A program made the position numbers and the translations under genes. 64,000 bases of DNA from Tanypteryx hageni (lineage: Eukaryota > Arthropoda > Insecta > Odonata > Petaluridae): NCBI GenBank assembly GCA_028673005.1, contig CM054118.1:91178858-91242857 (forward strand), read 5' to 3'. Within the stretch, counting starts at the first letter, position 1; each line of letters starts with the position of its first letter. Below the pieces are notes generated by a model. That model saw only the letters and a program-made list of their open reading frames with translations, ran no database searches and was not told the DNA's origin. Positions 24,901 to 35,384 of the stretch are shown piece by piece.

Positions 24901-26026
24901 CTTACGTGATATGAAATCATACATACTACGATCAGCTGATTTGTATAGATTTGGAGTGTGTGTGTATGCTGTTTTGGAGATATAATTCACTGCAATTGTG
25001 TTTTGTGTGTAACCGTAATCCGGCAGGCGTGGATTTAATCAGTAAGTAATTAAGACAAACGTATCTTTTATATGTACTAAGAAGGGAGATTTTTTCCTTG
25101 AGTGGCTGTAAGAGTTTGTGCGTTGATTTAGCATTATTTTGTAATGCTATCTGTGTTCCGCGAGTGCTGTATAAATGTTTTGTTTAGTGGGTAGAATATG
25201 TATACGGAAATCACATATTCAGAATGTGTAGTATTTAAATGTTCATTGTTTGGTTTAAAAAAATTAGTGTTACTCTGGAAGTATATTGCTGGTTTTCTTT
25301 ACACTGTTTATATTTTTTGGTGCTTCGGGACATTTTGTAAGTTAAAGATAATTATTTTTCTCACTGAAAGTCGATTAGTGTTCTCCATGTCTCGGACGAT
25401 GTTTATTCATTGTAGAGTTACGAAAATGTATTGTGAGTTCTGAGGATCTTTGTTATTCGTAAAATTAATATCCGATAGGGTAATTATAATTTCCTTAATA
25501 AACTTAGCTGCTTAAAAATTCTGAGAATGTTTTGATTCATGTAGTTATTGAGTGAAAGTAGTAGATATGTAGGTTTTGAATTGTCCATTAGGTTCCTCTT
25601 GTCATCTATTATATGAAATGAAAATTTCTTATGTGAAACCTTTGATAAGATGCAGCTATCATCTCTGAATTTAATGTTTGCATACCTTAATTTATCACAT
25701 GTTCAATGTTATATTGTGATTTATTATATAGGAATAATCCTCTCCCACAAGTTTTCTGCCCCAAGGAAGCTGAGTGAAAAGATGTGTTATTAAATGGTAC
25801 TATTCCTTCTTTATCTTTGGTGTATAATTGCTTTTTACTTATTTATTGTATAATTGCGTTGGGTGTCTTTTTCATCGAAGTCTCTTGATAAAAGCATATT
25901 ATTTCCTACATAATATATTTCCATACCATTAATCAATCCTTTTGCCAACATGTATGCTTACGTTAAATATATTCTGAAATAAAATATTATCTTATTTTTG
26001 ATTTGATTTGCATATTGTTTCGAAGT
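21657..26026 (+). repeat. Macrosatellite copy 4 (B-type, truncated at array edge)
   Basis: Matches copy 2 closely up to about 24.5 kb, then accumulates private substitutions toward the edge (for example near 24533, 24610, 24832, 25219, 25277, 25337, 25386, 25690, 25820, 25853 and 25968). It ends at 26026, so it lacks the CCCAA/CCT tract, the SINE palindrome and the LINE fragment start. Confidence 0.95.
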
Positions 26027-26106
26027 TGATATTGATATAATATCATTTTAAGCATCTCTCTTTCAAGCGTTAATCAAGACAATATATTTCAGTAGTGTAA
26101 CATATA

Positions 26107-27373
26107 GGGTGGTTCAATTAAAGCGAATCATGCTCAAAATGAAAAAAAAATTCATAAAATGTATAAAATTGAAGGTTGATATGTTTCTTAAAACCTTTGG
26201 AAACAAAAGTTATTAGTTATTGGTTAAAAATTATTTCATCCAAATGTGCACCCTTCTTTGCAATGCACTACTGCAATCGTTGGCAGAAGCTGTGCATGAC
26301 CCTACGAAGCAGATCTGGAGAAATGGCATCAACCTCCTGGCATATTCTGGCCTTTAGGTCTTCAATATCGTGGAGTCGATGAGAGAACACCTTCTCTTTC
26401 AGATACCCCATAAGAAGAAATCAGGGGCTGTTAAATCCGGAAGCCATGGAATGTCACCAAACTGGGAAATGATGCATCCTGGGAAGAACCTGCACAGTGT
26501 TTCCATGCTGTAACGAGCCCTGTAGGCAGTGGTCCCATCTTGTTAAAGCCATGCATTTTCAAGCCGACATGCACTGATGTAACTCGGAAACAAGGAAATT
26601 TGTCATCATTTCTGCATACCACTCTGCGTTTGCTGTTGTTGCTCGGCCGTCAGCATTTTCAAAAAAATAAGGCCCAATGACACCACACCACACTACAACC
26701 TTTTTGCTATAAACTTGTCTTTCTTGAATTTCTCGCGGATTTTCGGCTGACCAGTAAATTTTGTTTGTTCACAAAACCTTTCCGGAAGGAATTGGCCTCA
26801 CCAGTCATTACAAGAGAGTTAAGAAAATCTGGATTCTGATTTGTCATGTCCATTAAATTCTCACAACACCACAATCAGAGTTGCTTGTCATGTTGGCTCA
26901 GTTGTTGCGCTAACTGAATTTTGTATGGGTGTAGTCGGAGGTCAAAGTGCATAATTCTCGACAGGCTACAGTGAGACAGTTGCAGCATATGGTCATGTCG
27001 CCGTGCTGAACGCGACGCAGGCTCTGCTCTAAGGCAACTCTCACATGCTCCATGTTTTCAGGTGTTCTGGCTGTTTTTAAATGTGGGTGTGGTTTATTCT
27101 GAACTGATCCACTCAGGAATTGTCTTGCGTAATGGCGCTTGTCCCCGGCTGCGCTCATCACCAATCTTCTGCCTAAATGCATGTTGAACTTCCAAAATGG
27201 AGTTTGGTTTTATAAACTGTTCCGCAACAATCACGCGCTCCTGCACTGGCCAGCGATCCATTGTGTACTGAAACCAAGGTCGTGCAACACCTATTGCCAC
27301 ATCTCTTGTTACCCCCACTCAAACCACTACCCAGTGTCACCAACCTAGAACTGGTTCGCTTTAATTGAACCAC
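26107..27373 (-). mobile_element. IS630/Tc1-mariner superfamily transposon, decayed
   Basis: Bounded by a perfect 20 bp terminal inverted repeat, GGTGGTTCAATTAAAGCGAA at the left (from 26108) and its complement at the right (to 27372). The transposase lies on the minus strand and is broken. Comparison with the related segment at 40230-40290, which lacks the element, shows that it inserted next to GTGTAACATA. Target-site duplication is not clear. Confidence 0.88.
26170..27270 (-). pseudogene. Mariner/IS630-type transposase pseudogene
   Basis: Read on the minus strand in several frames. An N-terminal part near 27262 reads MDRWPVQERVIVAEQF; near 27060 comes RTPENMEHVRVALEQS, the usual second helix-turn-helix region of this insect/arachnid transposase group. 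Downstream stretches read GVIGPYFFENADGR and, near 26430, a C-terminal FGDIPWLPDLTAPDFFLMGYLKEKVF. This last matches the DDE-domain tail (Trp-Pro, Ser/Ala-Pro-Asp then Phe-Trp/Phe-Leu). Frameshifts and stops separate them, so it is inactive. Role when intact: cut-and-paste DNA transposition at TA-type targets. Confidence 0.85.
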
Positions 27374-27702
27374 CTGATTTTCATTTGCTTATTTATTTTA
27401 AGTGATCAAAATTGTCCTTAGGTAATTAGTTTCTATTATACTAATAATAATGAATAAGTGAGTTCTGGTGAACAACTAAGCATAGGAGTCTGATTCTGTA
27501 AACATATTTAGAAACTGACATACCTTATTAGCTTTAGTTGGTTTGTGCAGTAGGTATTCTACTGATTTTGTCAAAATAATGCATTTGTTGATAGATGGGA
27601 TGTAAGTTTGCTTTAAAATTGCCATTCCTTTGAATTGTGAAATGGTTTTTCCAGATTCATCTCATTCTGTTTATTCTAACCTTAATATATTTGATTTTTC
27701 AG
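27374..27702 (+). repeat. Duplicated intron segment upstream of exon A
   Basis: From about 27410 to 27660 this matches 40310-40530 with moderate divergence: a TAATAATAATGAATAAGTGA-type block, GATTCTGTAAACAT, GGTTTGTGCAGTAG and TTTGTTGATAGATGG are shared in order. Together with the following exon it is one half of a host segmental duplication. Confidence 0.75.
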
Positions 27703-27828
27703 GAAGGACCTACTGACGATCGAGTATCAGAACATATACAAGGAGGCAGTGAGACATTAAATGAATTGGAAAGAGGGTTGGAAGAGGATTTAGTCGAAAG
27801 TGAGCCTCAGGAAAAGTTTTCTGAAGAG
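27703..27828 (+). CDS. Candidate host exon A (126 bp, phase 0), acidic segment
   Basis: Bounded by a pyrimidine-rich acceptor ending TTTTTCAG and a donor GAG-GTAAAT. It is open in phase 0 for 42 codons, reading EGPTDDRVSEHIQ... and ending ...QEKFSEE; it is rich in Glu and Asp and probably disordered. The upstream in-frame extension is only the intron's pyrimidine tract and has no ATG. A partner of exactly the same length and phase, preceded by homologous intron sequence, lies at 40533-40658, which supports a real exon. The protein is not recognised. It could also be a remnant of an unidentified repeat. Confidence 0.5.
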
Positions 27829-27974
27829 GTAAATGAAGCAGATGGTTTGTGCAGTAATGTGACTTAAAAGAAAAAAGTTGATTGCCCATAGATGGACAGA
27901 CAGCAATCTAATAATATCATTTAAGAAACATGTTATAAAGAGTTGCAGAAAGGTACTTGGTTTACTACAGTAAA

Positions 27975-28127
27975 AATTGATGGAATATTATGATACTATG
28001 TAGATAGGCATAAGGTGTAATTTGGGAATAATATTGAAATGAAAAAATTCTGCTATGGCCGGGAATTGAACCCAGATCTTCCACTTGCCAAGGAGGGTCA
28101 TAGTAGAATTTTTTCATTTCAAAATTA
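27975..28127. repeat. Diverged SINE of the palindrome family, left part
   Basis: A minus-strand tail and tRNA-like head (TGCTATGGCCGGGAATTGAACC, T-arm intact, anticodon region lost) run directly into the plus-strand tRNA 3' end and tail (GGTCATAGTAGAATTTTTTC). This is a shortened version of the head-to-head arrangement seen at 5497-6090. It is interrupted after 28127 and continues at 28611. Confidence 0.75.
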
Positions 28128-28608
28128 CAGTAAGTCCTCCGATTGATGTAGTCCCAATTTGCATTGATTTGATATAACATCGTTGCTGACCGGTGTTGTC
28201 GGAATTTTTTTAAATTTTCGCCTTTTTAAATGAAATTTAAAAAAATGAGCAGAAAATGAAAAATGCGTTGTACTTGCCTCTTTAGTGGCATGAAAATCAT
28301 TATCTACTTTATTTCCTTGATTCAAGTTGTTTAGTCCTGTTAAAGGAGACAACGAAGATGATTATTCTTATTCACCTGCTTTGGAGAATATTTTTGCGAG
28401 GCGTCTTGATATTTATGAGCGAGGTGCGTATGTTTTCATTCATAATTGTTGCCGGATGCATCATTGGTGTTGTTTCTTCAAGATACATTGTTTAGATTGG
28501 TATATACATGAATTATGGTGGCCACGAAAATCTAGTTTCGATATACGTACTTTCGATTTACGTGGCACTTTCCTTGAACGTATCCCAACATACACCGAGG
28601 ACATACTG
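28128..28608. mobile_element. Tigger/pogo-type MITE inserted into a SINE
   Basis: Ends CAGTAAGTCCTC... and ...GAGGACATACTG are imperfect terminal inverted repeats flanked by TA on both sides (28126-28127 and 28609-28610). Removing the element and one TA restores a continuous SINE reading TTTCAAAATTATTCCCAAAT. It has no transposase coding capacity; the 131-codon open frame starting inside it runs out into the SINE and is spurious. Confidence 0.85.
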
Positions 28609-28610
28609 TA

Positions 28611-28780
28611 TTCCCAAATAACAGCTTATGCCCATCTGCATAGTACCATATTATCCCATCAATTTCTAGCTTTGGCAATCTCACCATTTGAGAGGGAGGG
28701 GTTTTCTATGACGTTCTCTTAGGGGATATCTATTGGGGCTGGTTGATACTAGCTTGGCTAGCCCGGACCCATCTAAAAAA
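28611..28780 (+). repeat. Diverged SINE of the palindrome family, right part
   Basis: Continuation of 27975-28127: ACAGCTTATGCCCATCTGCATA, then CTTTGGCAATCTCACCATTT, then a GGGGCTGGTTGATACTAGCTT block, matching the tail in the array units (5783-5950). Confidence 0.8.
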
Positions 28781-29036
28781 AGAGTATAGTGGTGCAAAAA
28801 AGTGAATTGCCTTCTACACTTACCATAGTGCAGGCATGTCAAACTCGAAGAGGCATAAGGGCCGCATTGAAGGGATGGATGTTATAGAAGGGCTGTGTTG
28901 GTATTACGATTACTTAATGATGGCCACAATTGGTTAAATAGACTTCATTTTTGCCATTAAAACAATAATTTATGAAATGCATTCTATTATATCTTGATTA
29001 CTATTAAAAAATCTCATCACCTTTTAATAAATAGAG

Positions 29037-29142
29037 TATCATTATATATGGACGTTTCTTACAGAGGAGGAGGATATAACATATATACATATTATGTTAT
29101 ATCCTCCTCCTCCTCTGTAAGAAGCGTCTATATATAATGATA
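29037..29142. repeat. 106 bp palindrome with TCCTCCTCCTCCTCTGTAAG arms
   Basis: TATCATTATATATGGACG... at the left is mirrored by ...CGTCTATATATAATGATA at the right, with CAGAGGAGGAGGATATAACAT arms meeting at about 29089. It lies at the end of repeat R2; the same motif borders the R2 copies in the array and at 41345-41390. Confidence 0.9.
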
Positions 29143-29880
29143 GAAGGATACAAACGTATAGGCACTTTCACATGAGCTGGAGATTTGAAATTTTCTTTTA
29201 GGTAGGATTTTGTGCAAAACGGACTAGAAAAAACTAAAATCTTGAAAAAGTGCAACAATGCGGCCGCTAAAAATTCGCAATTGTTTAAATAAATTTTCAA
29301 GGTTTATGTATTTCCGAATGTGCTATGGAACTGAAATGTTTTTTGAGGTAGGATTTGTAAAAAAACGAAATAGGAATTATAGAAATTTTGATATTTTAAT
29401 TTGTGTTGCCATTAAAAATTCTTAAAATTTAAACAAATAACTGTTTAGGTACTACGGAATGAGCAATGGAGCTGAAATTTTCAAGTTATTTTCAGAGTAG
29501 TGCATTTGCACAAATAAAATTTTGAATCTCTCCATAAATATATTGTGGCGGCCGTTAAAAATGTTTAAAATTTACCCAATTAGAAAAATATTATTTCACT
29601 TCTAGAAGTGCTACACCTTTAAAATATGGCAGAAATGTGTAGCATTACTACTCCATAATGGAGAAAGTATAAAATTCTTAAAATTGCAAAGTTTGGAGAT
29701 TGTTTTAATCTATTATTTTTACATAGGGGAAAAATGAAAATCGCTGCGGAGGTGAAATCTTTAGAATTGAAAAAATATTTGTAATGATGAACTATATGTC
29801 TGAAAAATGAATGTTTTTTCAAGGTGAGATGATATACTTGCAGAATGCAAGCACCTTCTACTAGTCTTTACATATAATTA
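29130..29880 (-). repeat. Dispersed repeat R2 (stand-alone copy)
   Basis: Inverted relative to 4920-5372 and longer than it. Both ends of the array version can be recognised, with extra internal sequence here. Short open frames inside (for example 29097-29300 and 29619-29822 minus) resemble nothing known. Confidence 0.7.
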
Positions 29881-30800
29881 CTCAATGTCTTGGTCAATCC
29901 GTCCCCCCTTTTATCTCTTGAACAGTTTGTCATAGAGAAGCGCTGTAAATGCCATTTTCTTTCTGCCAACTAGGAGACCCTGGGAAAACTATTTTAGTTT
30001 ACGGATGTGTCCCGGATTCGACTCCGGGAGACGATTATATTTTTCCATATGTTTACAAAGGAGTTTCGATTTTTCAAGGCGCAAGGTTTATTTCTTTCTT
30101 TGACGGCTAAAACTATAAAATATCTTATTCTTGCGATGTTTTGATGTTACATGGAATAATTTGTCAGAAACTCGCATTTCTTTTCGAAATTTTATGACTT
30201 TTTCATACTCTTTCTGGGTGTTGCCAAGGCGACCCACATTGTTGCTTCCGATTGAATTAGCGTCTATTAATCCTTCAAATAGATGGAGGAATTGTGTTAT
30301 TTGCTTTGTGCTTTTTATGAAGCATCAAAATTATAGTTTTAGCAAGGTCAATCTTAATAAATTGCAACGTTAGTAATTACAGATTATTATTATTATTAAT
30401 TGTCCAAAAGAATAAAGCTTTCTTTATTTCAATACTGGAATGTGACCTTTTTCGTAAGGAGAAGCAATTAAAATTGCACATATAAATTATAAAAACAAGC
30501 ATGAAATTCAAAACGTCAGTTGTCTAGTTGTGTATAGAGAAATGGGCTATTATTACTTTTAAACATGCAGATTTCTGACTGACTTTGCAGAAGTTTTTGC
30601 GGGTACCATTAGTTTATATAAAATATCAAACTATTTAGTATAGAAAAAACTTTGGGCTGCAGTATGGCAGAGAGAGGACCCTATGCAGCCCACGAGTCAC
30701 TAGTTGGACATGCCTGCCATAATGTTTTCAGGATAATGTTTTAAAATTTGATAATTAGGAATCTTTTGTAAAATAACTTGTCCTTTTTCATTTTGTATAG

Positions 30801-30983
30801 ACTTGTGAAGTCACAGTCGAAACCACAGTGGAGAATCCATCGTCAGCTGAGATGCCTGTGCCTAGCTCAAGGAGCTTGCGAAAGAGGAAGAGAGACACAA
30901 GGTCGAACATTGGAGAGCAGCAGCAGAAGATTCAAATGGAGGCAGAGGAACTGAGGGAAAAGGACAAAGACACAAGCCAGAAG
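30801..30983 (+). CDS. Candidate host exon C (183 bp, phase 0) with basic cluster
   Basis: The acceptor TTTTGTATAG is followed by 61 open phase-0 codons, then a donor AAG-GTATAT. The translation begins TCEVTVETTVENPSSAEM, contains a basic RSLRKRKRDTR cluster like a monopartite nuclear localisation signal (about residues 29-37), and ends in a Gln/Glu/Lys-rich, probably helical QQQKIQMEAEELREKDK stretch. It follows exon A at the right phase, with the hAT element in the intervening intron. No family recognised; an intrinsically disordered nuclear protein is only an inference. Confidence 0.5.
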
Positions 30984-32792
30984 GTATATTTGTGCCACCA
31001 TTATGGGGAAGAATACTCGAGTAATTGTACAGTCATCCCTTACTTAATGCTCTTAATTGGGTGCTTAAAAACAGTACTTACTGAAACCGTATTAAGCAAG
31101 GGAATTTTTCTCATAAAAGCTAATGTACTGCCACTCCCCGACTTGCATAAACTTTCCGTAAGCCACAAACAAAAATAATTGAAAGTGGATAAATATCACA
31201 GTACTTGAGTATTTTGTGACCCCTTATTTTTCATCTTATATATCATGTAATGTGCCAGTTGAAAGTGTTGAATTCTGGTAGTGCAACCTTCAGTTCCCCT
31301 AAAATTTAGAGCATTTTCTTTAGTTTGTTTCCATATGATTTCTATCTTCATGAAAGTAAAGAGAAAGCATTCAAATGTATACCTGTACTTCTAATTGATG
31401 GAATACCTTTTAATTACCTGTATTTATGTATTAATGAAGAAAAAATGATGTAATTATCGCAGTGGGTAGCTCACTAGTCAGAAATGCTTTAAGAATGTTG
31501 TGTTGTGGGATCAGCTAAGAGCCAAACAAATGCCTACCTACTAGCGCATCTTTAACTAACATACAAACATAACACGATAATGTTGCCGTAGATTGTTTCT
31601 ACCTTGCTCGTCTCATTTCTTTTTAAAAATTCATTTACTCATATTATATGGTTAAAAATTTACACTTGGCAACACAGTCTAATACCGTAAATGTTAGAAT
31701 GTGTTGCGGAAACGGCTCCCTGATTTTACCAAGATCTTTGCATGTAAACTAACATTTATTCTTAAGTTTATTTGATGAATTATTGGTAATTTTGTGGATA
31801 TTTATTTTTCTTTTCATAATGGAGGTTGAAAGATTAAATAAGGTTATATGAGAACTTTATTAAATCTACTTCCATAATAATAAGTTACTTAAAAATTAAA
31901 AGTTAGTGAGGCAAGGCCTCAGATCAAGGTTATGGGTAAGGCTACGCTTAGAAATATATTCAGAACAAGAGATGATTTCACTGTTTCAAAAACATAACTC
32001 ATGTAATTTTCGACTCCCTAATTTTTGGGTAAAAAATAGGTCTCAAAAAGTTACAAATTACGCGAGTATATACGGTAGTTAGGTGTTTGCGAAGGGATAC
32101 TGCGTATGGCAGCGGAGAGTCTAGGCGGCTGACATCTCCCATTGATCTTAAAACCTTGCATTACTTCCTTCGCCCTCCATTTTAGAACACCACAAGACGG
32201 TACTGCACATCCAGTTGACACCCGTCTTCATTCGGGCTCCCTACAATAGTTCTCTACGCTGTGGTTCTCAAAGATTAGTTAAACATAAATACAAATTTTA
32301 AACTATTCGTTTAATTATTCCATTATGCAAAAGAAATTTACGTGGCCTGTGTACTTCAAACTTGGTTCAATGTCCTCAGTTCTCATGCAACGCGACAGTA
32401 TTTCCATCTTGCAGCGAAATGCCGAACTTTGCGATGTCTTTACAAAATAGTGCTGTAATAACGAGAGTGCCGGATTATTGAGAGTTTACCGTAATTAACG
32501 AAATGGCTCAAAAATTCAATTTTTGATCTATTAAGCTTTCGTTACTTTATAATTCTGTGAAATGCAAAAACCGGTCAAGAAAATATTTTCAGTGGAAATT
32601 ACAAAAAGTCTTTTGATACTGTTATGGAATCTTTCCACTAAGTTAAGCCTTCCCATGTGGAATTAGTTTTTAATTAAGTTTTGCAAATCTTCTGTTTGTT
32701 AAGAGGAAGGGGTGAAGAAGTTACACAAAGTTTTAGAAAGAAATAGAATCAATAAACACAATAATATTTTTTCCCAAATCATTTTCTGCTAG
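30984..32792. other. Intron-like stretch without recognised gene
   Basis: AT-rich. It contains one end of a Tigger-like element at 31028 (TA then CAGTCATCCCTTACTTAATG). Near 32040-32078 lies a block reading TTACGCGAGTATATACGGTA that resembles a DNA-transposon terminus. Neither has a convincing partner. Confidence 0.5.
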
Positions 32793-32843
32793 AATGAATG
32801 TGTGGCTGCGAGTGACGAGAGATCAACGGAGAGAGATGTGTAG
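32793..32843 (+). CDS. Candidate alternative terminal exon D
   Basis: The acceptor TTTTCTGCTAG is followed in phase 0 by 16 codons (NECVAASDERSTERDV) and TAG. The phase agrees with exon C. A strong donor match (GAG-GTAAGT) lies downstream at about 32882, after the stop, so the transcript could continue as spliced 3' UTR. Weak on its own. Confidence 0.25.
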   Translation, partial: NECVAASDERSTERDV

Positions 32844-33179
32844 GTAGGATGTTTGCAGGATGGAAGTGACACAAGTTCAGAGGTAAGTGGGAAAGTAAAG
32901 AGGATGTTTTCATATGCCGTTTTAGGGCAGTTACAAATTCATATCATGTCTTGCAATCTGCTTATTGCAGCCCTGCTTGTAGCATCAATAAAATGTGTTT
33001 ACTTCCACCCGTCATGGTAAATTAATGCAGTGGAAATCATGAATATGGGTGGCTATATTTTTAGAAATGTATTCGAAAATTCTAAAGAGCCTTCTGGCAG
33101 AGAACGTTTCAACTATCTTCGATGGTCCCCCATTTAAGGTTTGATCAGTTCCTTATATGGCCAAGAGATGGCAGTAATA

Positions 33180-34556
33180 CAGTAAAACCTCTCATTAACG
33201 AAAATCGAGGGACCCAATTTTTCGTCTATTCGTTATTCGGAAATCCGTTGATCGGAAGTTATTGGGCGTTGCATAACTTCAGGGGCACATTGCCTGTTAG
33301 ATTATATGGGAGCAACGGGGTTACCCAAATGAAGGCATATGCGCAGATACGGCGTAACTCTGCTAAAATATGCCCATTTTCAGGAAAAGGTATCACATAA
33401 GTTGACGATATTTAAAATGCGCCCGCAATGTTTAATAACCAGCCATATTGATTTGAAGCTCCGACGACACAATGGGCCGCTTTCATTCACCTCATTTTGC
33501 AATGTTTGACAGTGGCAAACACCAAATAACTGAAATGCAGTGTTATTTTTTCTAGGATTGATTGGCAGGTTTTGCACGAAAGCATCCTCTGCAATTTTTT
33601 ATTATGCGACTTTTTTCGAGGGGTCAATGTGTGAAACTCGCTGAGCCTATCCTAAAGCATCTGTTGAGTCGCTAAGTTTATAAAAAAATATTGACAGGAA
33701 TGCCACTTCTCAACACCAATTAATAAACTACTATTTGACCACTATGGCACGGGTTGCAAATATTCCAAAACGAAATGAATGAAAGCAGCATTTTCCTCAT
33801 AAGAAAGCACTAACTGTCGTTGGCACTCCAAATCAAGACTCCAATCAATATTTTTCACTAACCTTCTTAACAACACTCCAGCTCCGTCTCTGATGAATAA
33901 ATTAACTATCACAAAAAAGTGTATATGAACCACCTCACCACGATACATACCTCATTGCTACGATCTTTCGTTGAAATTCCCTTTAAATGGATTAGGGGAT
34001 TAATTTAATCGGGAATGATTTCAAATACAACACTTTTTTTAAAAGATCTATTTAAAATACATCATTATTTTATAATAAACGACTCTATTTTTTTCTGTTT
34101 CAAATTCTTTGTGAATTCTCGTGAAACGGCAGTCTCCACTTCCCTAAAAGTCTCCATTTCCCTAAAAGCATGCATAGCGCCATCACTACAACTCTCGGAC
34201 GAGATTGTCACTGGCGCGAGAATGCCGGAAACACAGGAAGTACGTCATCATGCTAGAAAACGTGCTATGATTGGCTTGTTGTAAGCTTAACGCTAATTGG
34301 CGCATTGGCGACTGTTTTCAATCGTTATCCATACGTAAAAAAATGCTTAGTGAGCAAAATTTCATTCTAAAGAGGTAAATATAAACGGAAGTGACCTCTT
34401 TTTCTTTCATTGTTCGGAAGTTTTTGTAGTACGGAAGTTCGTAGTAAAGAGGTTATAATTAGGGATTTTGTATACAAGTTTGGCGGGACTGCCGTCAATT
34501 GTTCGCTATCCGAAGGTCTTCGCTATAAAGGGGTTCGTAAGGTAGAGGTTTTACTG
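33180..34556. mobile_element. Tigger-type non-autonomous element (1.38 kb)
   Basis: CAGTAAAACCTCTCATTAAC at the left and its imperfect complement (...GTAGAGGTTTTACTG) at the right, flanked by TA. About 60 bp at the left end and ~200 bp at the right end match the ends of the autonomous-type Tigger at 35599-39581 (GAGGGACCCAATTTTTC; GCAAAATTTC-TTCT-AAGAGGT; GTCTTCGC-TAAAG-GTTCG). The centre is unrelated and has no transposase. Probably mobilised by the same transposase family. Confidence 0.9.
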
Positions 34557-34769
34557 TATAAATATTTTCTATCAAAATTTCCTGTTCAAATTACGTTTTG
34601 CGAAAAAATAGTGCAAATCATTTATACTCTGTCAACCAGCAGATGGAATTTAGTTTTGCATAGTAAAACGTTTAGAAAAATATTGTATTGAATGTGTTCT
34701 TAAGGTAAAAACCTTTATATATAATAATGTGATAGTCAACCAAAGAAAAATTAAAAACTTATCTTTATA

Positions 34770-35060
34770 TAGCAAATTAAAAGCGGCACGTCTTGGGTCC
34801 ATACCACGCACAGAAGCCGGTGATAGGGTAAGAAGCCGAGGTCTGTACCATGCACAGAGACCGGTGCTTACGGATTAAATATACCTTACTCTTGTTCAGC
34901 CTGTGAACGTTCTGTCCCATACTCATATGATTTGAGTAGACAGTGTGAGTCAGCAGTTGACTCCCTTGTTGCTCTTCGTAAAGAGTAGGCAGATTTCCTT
35001 ACCAGGTTCGCCTCCTCCCTTCTGTGTGTGTCAGTTATGGAACGAGTTAAGCATATAATA
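34770..35060 (+). repeat. SINE-B remnant and short duplicated block
   Basis: At 34983-35042, AAGAGTAGGCAGATTTCCTTACCAGG...CCTCCTCCCTTCTGTGTGTGTC...GTTATGG matches the tail of the SINEs at 55374-55946. Upstream, a block reading CCATACCACGCACAGAAGCCGG is repeated in diverged form ~45 bp later. No tRNA head is visible. Confidence 0.5.
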
Positions 35061-35336
35061 TTTCAAGATGTTTATTAGCCAGGAAAACAGTGTAATCAGA
35101 TGTAAAAGTTACTTGATAACATTTTGTAGTCCTGAAAATTGACTTGGGAAAACATTTGAAATAACTACTGATGGAAATGTTTAGAAGATTTATGAGGTAA
35201 ACATATATTTGGGTGTTAAGCATTGCCTGTGATGTTAATTCAATCTTGAAACTTTTTATTTTTCACTGCACATTAAGGAACGATTCCACAAAGTCAGGAC
35301 AGCTAATGTAATTTTTATTTTTATTTTTCATTTCAG

Positions 35337-35384
35337 AACTGCATGATTCCTTTGAAGTTGGAGTCTGACGAAGAATCCCAATGA
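35337..35384 (+). CDS. Candidate terminal exon E
   Basis: A long pyrimidine tract and acceptor CATTTCAG are followed in phase 0 by 15 codons (NCMIPLKLESDEESQ) and TGA. Phase and acidic composition fit exons A and C. A donor-like GAG-GTAAAT follows the stop at 35388. Supported by splice context only. Confidence 0.35.
   Translation, partial: NCMIPLKLESDEESQ

Larger units (their letters stand above)
1..26026. repeat. Tandem array of a ~7.2 kb macrosatellite unit, 3.6 copies
   Basis: The same ~7.2 kb sequence recurs with its start at 1, 7233, 14450 and 21657 (periods 7232, 7217 and 7207). Copies differ by scattered substitutions and a few indels, so they are real copies rather than one read repeated. 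Length differences come mainly from the CCT-rich tract and a 22 bp deletion in copy 3 near 17886. The array leaves the window on the left. On the right, homology stops sharply at 26026, at the unit position that is ~4370 in copy 1. Each unit contains a LINE ORF2 fragment, a SINE palindrome, a CCCAA/CCT tract and two dispersed repeats. The remainder of the unit (about 610-4560 in copy 1) shows no recognisable gene. Confidence 0.97.
28831..30716. mobile_element. hAT-type non-autonomous element with nested repeats
   Basis: Left end CAGGCATGTCAAACT and right end AGTTGGACATGCCTG are inverted repeats, flanked by 8 bp duplications CCATAGTG (28823-28830) and CCATAATG (30717-30724), the size made by hAT transposases. 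GGGCCGC and GGGCTG motifs near the ends are typical of hAT MITEs. There is no transposase frame. The interior holds the palindrome at 29037-29142 and repeat R2 at 29130-29880, and otherwise unassigned AT-rich DNA. Confidence 0.85.

Noticed and set aside
30005..30035. T-arm-like TCCCGGATTCGACTCCGGGA
   Set aside because: No acceptor, D-arm or anticodon arm around it; insufficient for a tRNA or SINE call.
31030..32102. Possible Tigger-like element between CAGTCATCCCTTACTT and AAGGGATACTG
   Set aside because: Ends match only over a few bases and the right side lacks a TA duplication.
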